A DNA stretch of 7,601 nucleotides from an uncultured Clostridia bacterium (GCA_944363005.1 CALVTV010000114.1:1-7601); one strand, 5' to 3'; counted from the first letter of the stretch, positions 1-4,708 are shown. Notes: generated by a model from the letters alone, not told the origin. Translations and numbers: made by a program.

Positions 1-2
1 CG

Positions 3-155
3 GAGGGCATGACCTTCTCCTACACGCTTCGCGAAGGCCCTTGCCTCACGCGCAATGCGCTGCTGCTCATGCGCCAGATGGGCTTCCCCGGGGACGTCAC
101 CCGGCGCGCGGAGGAAAGCGCACGCGCCTTCGACGAGACGGGCGCCTGGACCTGA
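3..155 (+). CDS. MutS-family DNA mismatch repair-type ATPase, C-terminal end only (5' end outside window)
   Basis: The open frame enters from the left edge and stops with TGA at 153-155, giving about 50 residues. The visible part contains the motif run F-S-Y-T-L-R-E-G followed by T-R-N-A-L-L-L-M and then an MGFPGDV turn. This pattern, 'Y.l..G....NAl.l....G.p..v...A', is the end of the MutS ATPase domain (domain V), where the dimer-contacting helices follow the last ATPase strand. Known members bind mismatched or branched DNA and hydrolyse ATP. The protein ends directly after this region, so it lacks the Smr nuclease tail of MutS2; it is more likely a MutS proper or one of the shorter MutS-like ATPases of Clostridia. 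The subfamily cannot be decided without the upstream part. A hairpin terminator lies about 175 bases downstream. Confidence 0.72.
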   Translation, partial: EGMTFSYTLREGPCLTRNALLLMRQMGFPGDVTRRAEESARAFDETGAWT

Positions 156-328
156 GAGGATTGCACGCTTTGCACCGTCTCCAAGAAGGATGCCAGGCCC
201 CTTGGGCGCAGGATCAAGGGGATAAGACCGTTTCAGGGATGCAACATTTGGAGCGTGATCCGGGAAACGTTGGGCCGTAAGCCGAACAACGAATGGTCAT
301 TGAAATCTCTATAAAACAACGCGCACAC
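156..328. other. Intergenic stretch with no recognised gene
   Basis: Between the MutS-like stop codon and the hairpin at 329-363 I see no frame with a plausible start and ribosome binding site, no tRNA-like fold and no clear promoter. It is probably the 3' untranslated region of the upstream gene. It becomes slightly more AT-rich towards 290-330. Confidence 0.4.
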
Positions 329-363
329 AAACGCCCCGCCGGTTCCTTCCCGACGGGGCGTTT
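329..363 (+). terminator. Rho-independent terminator, possibly bidirectional
   Basis: A perfect 10-base stem, AAACGCCCCG at 329-338 and CGGGGCGTTT at 354-363, encloses a 15-base loop, and the plus strand ends in TTTT. It sits between the end of the plus-strand MutS-like gene and the end of the minus-strand microprotein gene, where a shared terminator is expected. Read on the minus strand, the tail after the stem is TTTGTGTG, a weaker T tract, so termination of the minus-strand unit is less certain. Confidence 0.8.
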
Positions 364-383
364 TCGTCTTGATGCGGAGCGAC

Positions 384-497
384 TCACGCCTTGCCCTGCG
401 TCTGCTCCGTCACTTGCATCCAGGTTGCCAGCACGACAAACGCCGTCACCAGCAGCGCAATCGGCACACCGAAACCGACCAAAATGAGCGTTTCCAT
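384..497 (-). CDS. 37-residue single-pass membrane microprotein
   Basis: On the minus strand an ATG at 497-495 opens a 37-codon frame that stops at 386-384. The product starts METLILVGFGVPIALLV and continues with a further hydrophobic run to about residue 26, then a short polar tail with Gln, Glu and Lys. This is one transmembrane helix with a small hydrophilic C-terminus and no cleavable signal motif. Support for it being real: a very strong ribosome binding site, GGGGGAGGA (plus-strand 505-513), lies 7 bases before the ATG, and the frame begins only 19 bases after the stop of the minus-strand helix-turn-helix gene, so the two look co-transcribed and perhaps translationally coupled. A terminator follows. 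I do not recognise the family. It could be a regulatory microprotein, a small membrane toxin, or a partner of the DNA-binding protein; nothing in the sequence decides between these. Confidence 0.6.
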   Translation of the reverse strand: METLILVGFGVPIALLVTAFVVLATWMQVTEQTQGKA

Positions 498-516
498 GGC
501 TTCATCCTCCCCCTCT

Positions 517-825
517 TCACTGCAATGGTTGGCGCGTCGTCAGGTATTGCGCAATCGAACGCACATCCACCCGCCTGCCTGCACAGGCCCCGCTGATGCG
601 CCCGTCCGCCAGCATGGCGTATACCGTGGTGCGTGTCACACCGAGCAGTTTGGCGGCGACCGTCTTGTCCACGCTCTCGCCATAATGATCCACCAGAATT
701 TCCTCCCGGCGCATGCAAGCCGTATTCTCTCCCCAGATCGCCTTGCGCATGCGCTCTTCCAGCGCCTGCACCCGCCGCTCCAAATCCGCCAGCCGTTCCG
801 CGGAGATGTCATTCGTCTTTTTCAT
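517..825 (-). CDS. Excisionase/MerR-like helix-turn-helix DNA-binding protein with N-terminal coiled coil
   Basis: 102 residues. The start is taken as the ATG at 825-823 (MKKTNDIS), because an AGGGGGA ribosome binding site (plus-strand 834-840) lies 8 bases upstream; an in-frame ATG at 849 has no such support. Residues 8-30 are charged with heptad-like Leu spacing (LADLERRVQALEERM), suggesting a short coiled coil for dimerisation. Residues 53-96 form the DNA-binding part: DKTVAAKLLGVTRTTVYAML is a helix-turn-helix of the helix_turn_helix_17/excisionase type, followed by a wing (GRRVDVRSIAQYL) where these proteins usually have a 'g.r.ri...dl..yl' segment. Such proteins act as excision directionality factors or small transcription regulators. 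No integrase or attachment site is visible, so a regulatory role is more likely here. It is followed closely by the membrane microprotein and is divergent from the S24 repressor gene across an AT-rich region holding repeated operator-like sites. Confidence 0.8.
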   Translation of the reverse strand: MKKTNDISAERLADLERRVQALEERMRKAIWGENTACMRREEILVDHYGESVDKTVAAKLLGVTRTTVYAMLADGRISGACAGRRVDVRSIAQYLTTRQPLQ

Positions 826-1035
826 TTGCGCATTCCCCCTGACATCCAATTGTGTTCCTTATGGAGACGATTTTCCCTTCGCTTTATATCCAATATCACT
901 CCACTTATTTACGAAAAATCGCCAAAACACAAATCATTCATTCCACTTTTCAAAACAAAATAAGCATTAAAAATGAAATCATCTCCACTCAATAGTCATT
1001 CGTCATATTGATACGCATGATTCAGCTTGCCAGAT

Positions 1036-1052
1036 GTCATCCATTTGGTGAT
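1036..1052. promoter_or_regulatory. Operator-like site, copy 1
   Basis: GTCATCCATTTGGTGAT. It matches copy 2 at 15 of 17 positions and is an imperfect palindrome (GTCA/TGAY ends, CC/GG inner pairs). It lies 47 bases before copy 2, in the part of the gap nearest the divergent gene, so it could act on either direction. Likely binder is the adjacent XRE/S24 protein; this is inference. Confidence 0.55.
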
Positions 1053-1082
1053 AAGCCCATTCTACCACAGGAACGGACGTTC

Positions 1083-1099
1083 GTCAACCATTTGGTGAC
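1083..1099. promoter_or_regulatory. Operator-like site, copy 2
   Basis: GTCAACCATTTGGTGAC. This is the most symmetric copy: 12 of 17 positions agree with its own reverse complement, with perfect GTCA/TGAC ends. A 16-17 base operator with conserved outer half-sites is the usual size for dimeric LexA/CI-like repressors. Confidence 0.6.
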
Positions 1100-1123
1100 A
1101 TATTTTCAAAAAATCTTTCGCTC

Positions 1124-1140
1124 GTGTTGCATTTGGCGAC
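1124..1140. promoter_or_regulatory. Operator-like site, copy 3, overlapping the repressor promoter
   Basis: GTGTTGCATTTGGCGAC. It agrees with copy 2 at 12 of 17 positions, with the right half (CATTTGGCGAC) best kept. It covers the probable -35 element and most of the spacer of the repressor promoter, so occupancy should block RNA polymerase. That geometry points to autorepression, with this weaker copy possibly filling last. Confidence 0.55.
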
Positions 1141-1154
1141 TTTTATGGTATAAT
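1127..1154 (+). promoter_or_regulatory. Promoter of the S24 repressor gene
   Basis: A perfect -10 box TATAAT at 1149-1154 is preceded by TG one base upstream (TGGTATAAT), an extended -10. The best -35 is a weak TTGCAT at 1127-1132, 16 bases away. Transcription would start near 1160 and give a leader of about 30 bases before the ATG at 1189. Confidence 0.75.
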
Positions 1155-1188
1155 AGAGATACAATTAGGAGATCAGGAGGTGGCCCCC

Positions 1189-1818
1189 ATGGAATTTGGC
1201 GACAGACTCAAAGCCCTGCGCCTTGAGCGCGCGCTCTCTCAGGAGGATCTGGCCGCGCAGCTGGGCACGACCAAGCAGGTCATCAGCCGCTACGAGACCA
1301 AAAAGCGCATCCCGCGCCTGTCCGTGGTGGCGGACTATGCGCAAAAGTTGGGCGTTCCCCTCTCCGCGCTTTCCGGAGAAGCGCCGATGCTTCCTCACGG
1401 CGCGTTGGCCCTCGGCGGGCGTCGCCGCGTGCCCATACTGGGCGGCGTCGCCTGCGGGGAACCGATTTACCAGCCCGGGGATGGTACAGAGTTCGTGGAC
1501 GCGGAAGACGACCTCGCCTGCGACTTTGCGCTGATCGCGCAGGGGGATTCCATGACCGGCGACCGCATCTATTCCGGCGATATCGTGTTCATTCGCGCGC
1601 AGGATCACGTACAGGATGGGGAAATCGCCGCGATTGCCCTCGATGATGAGCTCACCCTCAAGCGCGTGCGCCGACTTCGCCGGGCAGACGGCACCGTCGC
1701 CTTCACCCAGCTGCTGCCCTCCAACCCCGCCTTCACCCCGATCGATATCGGCGGCGAGGGGGAAACACGCAACGTCCGCATACTGGGCAAAGCCGTAGCG
1801 GTTCGGTTTATGCTGTAA
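1189..1818 (+). CDS. LexA/CI-like XRE-family repressor with S24 autoprotease domain
   Basis: 209 residues. The ATG at 1189 is chosen because AGGAGG at 1175-1180 lies 8 bases upstream; an in-frame GTG at 1180 overlaps that site. Residues 4-60 form an XRE/Cro-type helix-turn-helix (SQEDLAAQLGTTKQVISRYE, then KKRIPRLSVVADYAQKLGV). After a linker, residues 81-209 are an S24 peptidase domain: cleavage-site motif VACGEP at 87-92 (predicted cut Cys89-Gly90), nucleophile Ser121 in GDSM, and general-base Lys158 in ELTLKRV. In LexA and phage CI the cut is usually Ala-Gly; Cys-Gly is the site known in UmuD. All elements for RecA-stimulated self-cleavage are present, so the protein is probably a DNA-damage-responsive repressor that controls itself through the upstream repeats and perhaps the divergent helix-turn-helix/microprotein pair. 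No SOS repair gene or phage structural gene is nearby. It is not LexA itself, whose DNA-binding domain is a winged helix rather than XRE. Confidence 0.92.
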   Translation: MEFGDRLKALRLERALSQEDLAAQLGTTKQVISRYETKKRIPRLSVVADYAQKLGVPLSALSGEAPMLPHGALALGGRRRVPILGGVACGEPIYQPGDGTEFVDAEDDLACDFALIAQGDSMTGDRIYSGDIVFIRAQDHVQDGEIAAIALDDELTLKRVRRLRRADGTVAFTQLLPSNPAFTPIDIGGEGETRNVRILGKAVAVRFML

Positions 1819-1822
1819 CGGC

Positions 1823-1840
1823 CTTGCCGCAGGAGGCAAG
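1823..1840 (+). repeat. Short perfect hairpin after the repressor gene
   Basis: CTTGCC at 1823-1828 and GGCAAG at 1835-1840 form a 6-base stem with a 6-base loop, 5 bases after the repressor stop codon. There is no T tract, so it is not a clear terminator; it overlaps the -35 and spacer of the next promoter. Confidence 0.4.
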
Positions 1841-1852
1841 AAATGATATAAT
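1824..1852 (+). promoter_or_regulatory. Promoter of the phosphofructokinase gene
   Basis: TTGCCG at 1824-1829 and a perfect TATAAT at 1847-1852 are 17 bases apart, and TG one base before the -10 box makes it an extended -10 (TGATATAAT). The expected start site falls in a perfect 10-base palindrome GGCATATGCC at 1855-1864, which could be a regulator site or chance. This promoter lets the kinase be expressed independently of the repressor gene. Confidence 0.75.
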
Positions 1853-1892
1853 GAGGCATATGCCCATTCGAATTGCAAAGGAGAGCCTCATT

Positions 1893-3113
1893 ATGGGACA
1901 CAACGCCATCGTCGGTCAGAGCGGAGGACCGACCACCGTCATCAATTCCAGCCTCGCCGGCGTGTACAGCGTCTGCAAGCGCCTGGGTGCGCACACCGTT
2001 TACGGCATGCGCCACGGCGTGCAGGGCCTGCTCAAGGAGGACATGGTCGATCTGTCCAAGACGCTGGATACCCCCGCCGCCGTCGAGCTTTTGCAGCGTA
2101 CGCCCGCCATGCTGCTAGGGAGCTGCCGCTATAAGTTGCCCGATCCCGCCCGTGATCCTGCCGTGTACGAAACGCTCTTTGCGCTGCTTGCCAAGTACGA
2201 CATCGGCTACTTCTTCTACATCGGCGGCAACGACAGCATGGACACCATCCTCAAGCTCAGCGACTACGCCGCCGCCACCGGCAGCGACATCCGCTTTGTC
2301 GGCGTGCCCAAGACGATCGACAACGACCTGTGCATCACCGACCACACGCCGGGCTATGGCTCCGCCGCCAAGTACATCGGCACGACCATTCGCGAACTCG
2401 TGCGCGACTCCACCATCTATGACCTCAAATCCGCCACCATCGTGGAAATCATGGGCCGCAATGCCGGTTGGCTGACCGCAGCCGCCGCGCTGGCCGAGGA
2501 TGCCGACTGCGAAGGCGCGGCGATGATTTGCCTGCCCGAAGTCGCGTTTGATCCCGAACACTTTGTGGCGCGCGTGGAGGAACTTCAGCGCCGGTCGCCC
2601 TCTCTGGTCATCGCCGTCTCCGAGGGCATTCGTGTGGCAGACGGCCGCTATGTCGCCGAACTTGGGGATAGCGCACTCTCCGTCGATCCCTTCGGGCACA
2701 AAAACCTGACCGGAACGGCGCGGTATCTGAGCAGCCTGCTGAGCCATCGCCTGCACATCAAGACGCGCGCCATCGAGCTCTCCACGCTCCAGCGCTGCGC
2801 GGCGCATCTGTCCAGCCTCACGGATATCGAAGAGGCGTACCGCTGCGGCGGTGCGGCGGCGCAGGCCGCGTTCGCCGGGCAAACCGGTGTCATGGTCGCG
2901 CTCTCCCGCGTGAGCGACAACCCCTATCTGTGTGTCACCAAAACGCACGACATTCACGGCATCGCCAACCTCGAAAAGACCGTTCCGCTTGACTGGATCA
3001 ATGCCGATGCCTACCGCATCCGCGAGCCATTTCTGGATTACGCGCTCCCGCTCATCAAGGGCGAACCCTCCCAGACGTTCGTTCGCGGCATGCCCGGTCA
3101 CTTGGCGCTGTAA
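1893..3113 (+). CDS. pfp: Phosphofructokinase, probably pyrophosphate-dependent (diphosphate-fructose-6-phosphate 1-phosphotransferase)
   Basis: 406 residues. The start at ATG 1893 (MGHNAIVGQSGGPT) is supported by AAAGGAG at 1877-1883, 9 bases upstream, and by the family N-terminus; upstream in-frame ATGs overlap the promoter. It interconverts fructose 6-phosphate and fructose 1,6-bisphosphate in cytosolic glycolysis. Visible motifs: phosphate-donor loop GQSGGP at 8-13, GGNDS at 111-115, active-site PKTIDND at 139-145 with catalytic base Asp143, and MGRNAGW at 187-193 for substrate binding. ATP enzymes carry GGDGS and PGTIDND; Asp114 in place of that Gly and Lys140 in place of the second Gly are the two established marks of pyrophosphate use, which is reversible. 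The third loop residue is Asn rather than the more common Asp. The length fits the ~400-residue clostridial pyrophosphate-type group rather than the ~320-residue ATP PfkA. A strong terminator follows, so it is probably monocistronic. Confidence 0.9.
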   Translation: MGHNAIVGQSGGPTTVINSSLAGVYSVCKRLGAHTVYGMRHGVQGLLKEDMVDLSKTLDTPAAVELLQRTPAMLLGSCRYKLPDPARDPAVYETLFALLAKYDIGYFFYIGGNDSMDTILKLSDYAAATGSDIRFVGVPKTIDNDLCITDHTPGYGSAAKYIGTTIRELVRDSTIYDLKSATIVEIMGRNAGWLTAAAALAEDADCEGAAMICLPEVAFDPEHFVARVEELQRRSPSLVIAVSEGIRVADGRYVAELGDSALSVDPFGHKNLTGTARYLSSLLSHRLHIKTRAIELSTLQRCAAHLSSLTDIEEAYRCGGAAAQAAFAGQTGVMVALSRVSDNPYLCVTKTHDIHGIANLEKTVPLDWINADAYRIREPFLDYALPLIKGEPSQTFVRGMPGHLAL

Positions 3114-3157
3114 GCCAAAGCACCCCGCATGCTTCGCTTCTTCTCCAACGCAATGCT

Positions 3158-3194
3158 GCGCACGAGGATTTCACACCTCGTGCGCTTTTCTTTT
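3158..3194 (+). terminator. Rho-independent terminator after the phosphofructokinase gene
   Basis: GCGCACGAGG at 3158-3167 pairs perfectly over 10 bases with CCTCGTGCGC at 3176-3185, with an 8-base loop, followed by TTTTCTTTT. Strong and plus-strand specific; it insulates the transporter operon from the kinase gene. Confidence 0.93.
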
Positions 3195-3335
3195 GCTCAA
3201 AAGGGCAATTCCTGTTCGGCGCAAACCGCTTCCCGTTAGCCTTTTAAAACGAACTTTTGCGAAATTCTCAGTCCAATCCTTCACTTTCGCTCATATTTTC
3301 TCATTTTTCTCATATCAATTTTAAAAAATAGAATG

Positions 3336-3352
3336 ATATTTTGAAGAAATAT
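3336..3352. promoter_or_regulatory. AT-rich inverted repeat just upstream of the -35 box
   Basis: ATATTT and AAATAT arms flank TGAAG. The position, 11 bases before the -35, suits an activator or a repressor. It resembles the CodY consensus AATTTTCWGAAAATT only weakly (about five mismatches in 15), so a CodY assignment is speculative although CodY does control branched-chain amino acid uptake in Firmicutes. Confidence 0.3.
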
Positions 3353-3363
3353 GCATTTTTGTC

Positions 3364-3392
3364 TTGCAATTTCCATGCACGGCCCTTATAAT
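3364..3392 (+). promoter_or_regulatory. Sigma-A type promoter of the branched-chain amino acid transport operon
   Basis: TTGCAA at 3364-3369 and a perfect TATAAT at 3387-3392 are separated by 17 bases, close to the housekeeping consensus. Transcription should begin around 3398-3400, inside the first of two palindromes, leaving a leader of roughly 45 bases before the ATG at 3447. Confidence 0.88.
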
Positions 3393-3420
3393 ACTTCAAT
3401 ATAGTGAAGTGATACTTCAC
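3393..3420. promoter_or_regulatory. Two overlapping palindromes at the transcription start (operator)
   Basis: Three half-sites alternate in direction: ACTTCA (3393-3398), TGAAGT (3405-3410) and ACTTCA (3414-3419). The first two form a perfect inverted repeat with a 6-base gap; the second and third form the perfect 17-base palindrome GTGAAGTGATACTTCAC (3404-3420). They begin one base after the -10 box, so a bound protein would block initiation or early elongation. The binding protein is not identifiable from the motif. In RNA, either pair could also form a small hairpin in the leader. Confidence 0.7.
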
Positions 3421-3446
3421 GAAATCGAAATCAGGAGGGAATGGAT

Positions 3447-4565
3447 ATGAAGAAGTTTGTGGCTCTGTTTTTGACCGCCTGCCTGCTGTGCCCCGTGTTC
3501 GCGCTGGCAGAAGAGACCATCAAAATCGGCATCTTCGAGCCGATGACCGGCGCGACCGCTGCCGGCGGCGCCATGGAAAAAGAGGGCTTTGACCTGGCCA
3601 ACGAGCTCCATCCCGATGTTCTCGGACAGCCGATCGAGCTGATTTATGGCGACAACAAGTCCGACCGTGCCGAGGCCACCTTGGCCGCCCAGTCCCTGGT
3701 GGATAAAGGCGTCGTCGCCGTGCTGGGCTCCTATGCCTCCGGTCTGACGATGGCAGGCGGCGAGGTCTTTGCCGAGGCGGAAATCCCCGCGCTGACCGCC
3801 ACAGCCACCAACCCGACCATCACCCTTGACTGCGAGTGGTACGCCCGCATCTGCTTCATCGACTCGTTCCAGGGCACGATGCTCGCGCGCTACGCCGTAA
3901 AGAACGACTACAAAAAGATCGCGATCATGCGCGAGAAGGATTCCGAATACGCGGTAGGCCTGGTCAAGTACTTCCAGGATGAGCTGGCCAACCACGAGGG
4001 CTTTGAGGTCGTGGAGCTGTGCGACTTCATGAACAAGGACGAGGACTTCTCCGCGCTGCTGGGCGCCGTGCTCGCCAAGGAGCCGGACGTCATTTTCACT
4101 TCCGTCTCCTACGCCGACAAGGCCGCGCAGATCATGAAGCAGGCTCGCGCCCTGGGCTATACCGGCACCTTCTTCGGCGGCGATACGCTCGACGCGCCGG
4201 AACTGTTCACGATCGCAGGCGCGGCAGCCGAGGGCGCCGTGTTCACCACGTTCTACGATTCCGCGCAGCCGGCGACCGAGAAGACGACCGAGTTCCTGAC
4301 CGCCTACCGCGAAAAGTACGGCAAGGAACCGGCAGCTCCGACCGTCATGGCTTACGACGCTTACCTGACCATGCGCAACGCCATTGAGACGGCGGGCTCC
4401 ACTGATCCGGAAGCGATCCGCGATGCGCTCTTCGCCACCAGCGGCTTTGTTGGCGCGGCAGGCACCATCACGCTCAACGAAACGCACGACGCGGTGCGCC
4501 CGGTTGTCTTCAAAGAAGTGGCAGCCGGCGGTTCCACCTTCTTCAAGGACATCATCGAGCCGTAA
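3447..4565 (+). CDS. livJ: Branched-chain amino acid ABC transporter, substrate-binding protein
   Basis: 372 residues. The ATG at 3447 is preferred over the in-frame ATG at 3441, because AGGAGGG at 3433-3439 gives proper spacing only to the former. MKKFVALFLTACLLCPVFALA is a signal peptide with probable cleavage at ALA-EE (after residue 21). The mature protein opens ETIKIGIFEPMTGATAAGG, the usual first strand of Peripla_BP_6/LivJ-type proteins, continues with GDNKSD, and has a second-lobe region with DVIFTSVSYADKAAQIMKQA and later FGGDTLDAPEL, all typical. It captures an amino acid, by family leucine, isoleucine, valine or a related amino acid or amide, outside the membrane and delivers it to LivHM. 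LTAC at residues 9-12 superficially matches a lipobox but sits too early, before further hydrophobic residues, so a lipid anchor is uncertain. First gene of the operon, with its own hairpin downstream, which suggests higher expression than the membrane genes. Confidence 0.93.
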   Translation: MKKFVALFLTACLLCPVFALAEETIKIGIFEPMTGATAAGGAMEKEGFDLANELHPDVLGQPIELIYGDNKSDRAEATLAAQSLVDKGVVAVLGSYASGLTMAGGEVFAEAEIPALTATATNPTITLDCEWYARICFIDSFQGTMLARYAVKNDYKKIAIMREKDSEYAVGLVKYFQDELANHEGFEVVELCDFMNKDEDFSALLGAVLAKEPDVIFTSVSYADKAAQIMKQARALGYTGTFFGGDTLDAPELFTIAGAAAEGAVFTTFYDSAQPATEKTTEFLTAYREKYGKEPAAPTVMAYDAYLTMRNAIETAGSTDPEAIRDALFATSGFVGAAGTITLNETHDAVRPVVFKEVAAGGSTFFKDIIEP

Positions 4566-4572
4566 GCGCCCT

Positions 4573-4603
4573 GGTCATCCGGATTTGCTTGACCTGGATG
4601 GCC
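4573..4603 (+). repeat. Weak hairpin directly after livJ
   Basis: GGTCATCC (4573-4580) can pair with GGATGGCC (4596-4603) over 8 bases with one G-T wobble, with a 15-base loop. No T tract. It may protect the livJ message 3' end from exonucleases; this is inference. Confidence 0.35.
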
Positions 4604-4634
4604 GATTCTGCCGGGCAATGGCCCTCAGATCACA

Positions 4635-4670
4635 AGAGGCTGTAAGGCACTGCGGCGCTTTACAGCCTCT
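4635..4670 (+). terminator. Intra-operon hairpin, probable partial terminator between livJ and livH
   Basis: AGAGGCTGTAA at 4635-4645 pairs perfectly over 11 bases with TTACAGCCTCT at 4660-4670, with a 14-base loop. The tail CTTCGTTT is a poor T tract, consistent with incomplete termination or RNA stabilisation. A hairpin here is common in ABC operons, where the binding protein is needed in excess over the membrane complex. No new promoter is visible before livH. Confidence 0.65.
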
Positions 4671-4708
4671 CTTCGTTTCCCCATATCATCCGGATTGGGA
4701 GTGAAACC

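Larger units (their letters stand above)
826..1188. other. AT-rich divergent regulatory region
   Basis: This gap separates the minus-strand helix-turn-helix gene from the plus-strand S24 repressor gene. It is much richer in A and T than its surroundings, especially at 880-980. It holds three copies of a 17-base imperfect palindrome and a clear promoter for the repressor gene. A promoter for the minus-strand gene must lie here too, but I found no hexamer pair with acceptable spacing; the minus strand has a TATAAA-like box near 888-883 without a good partner. Confidence 0.6.
3195..3446. other. AT-rich upstream region of the transporter operon
   Basis: No gene is visible. The stretch is markedly AT-rich between 3240 and 3400. 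It contains a phased pyrimidine-rich CTCAT run (starts at 3290, 3300 and 3309), an AT-rich inverted repeat at 3336-3352, the operon promoter at 3364-3392 and overlapping palindromes at 3393-3420. Confidence 0.6.

Noticed and set aside
41..280. Plus-strand frame overlapping the MutS-like end
   Set aside because: Out of frame with the MutS C-terminal motif, no ribosome binding site and low-complexity His/Arg-rich product.
391..963. Plus-strand frame of 190 codons across the helix-turn-helix/microprotein region
   Set aside because: Cys/His/Pro/Ser-rich translation with no motif; it runs through the AT-rich regulatory gap, and the minus strand has recognisable domains and good ribosome binding sites.
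826..1000. Possible minus-strand promoter for the helix-turn-helix gene (TTGAGT with TTTAAT, or a TATAAA box near 888-883)
   Set aside because: Spacings are wrong (15 bases) or the -35 partner is missing, so no specific promoter is called.
2115..3101. Minus-strand open frame opposite the phosphofructokinase gene
   Set aside because: Antisense shadow of a strongly recognised enzyme; Gly/Ala/Asp-rich sequence with no motif.
3120..3324. Frame running past the phosphofructokinase stop into the AT-rich gap
   Set aside because: It crosses the strong terminator at 3158-3194 and its translation is without motif; the start lies out of frame inside the kinase gene.
3417..4487. Long minus-strand open frame opposite livJ
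   Set aside because: It would begin inside livJ and end within the liv operator; no ribosome binding site context or known motifs, while livJ has signal peptide and family features.
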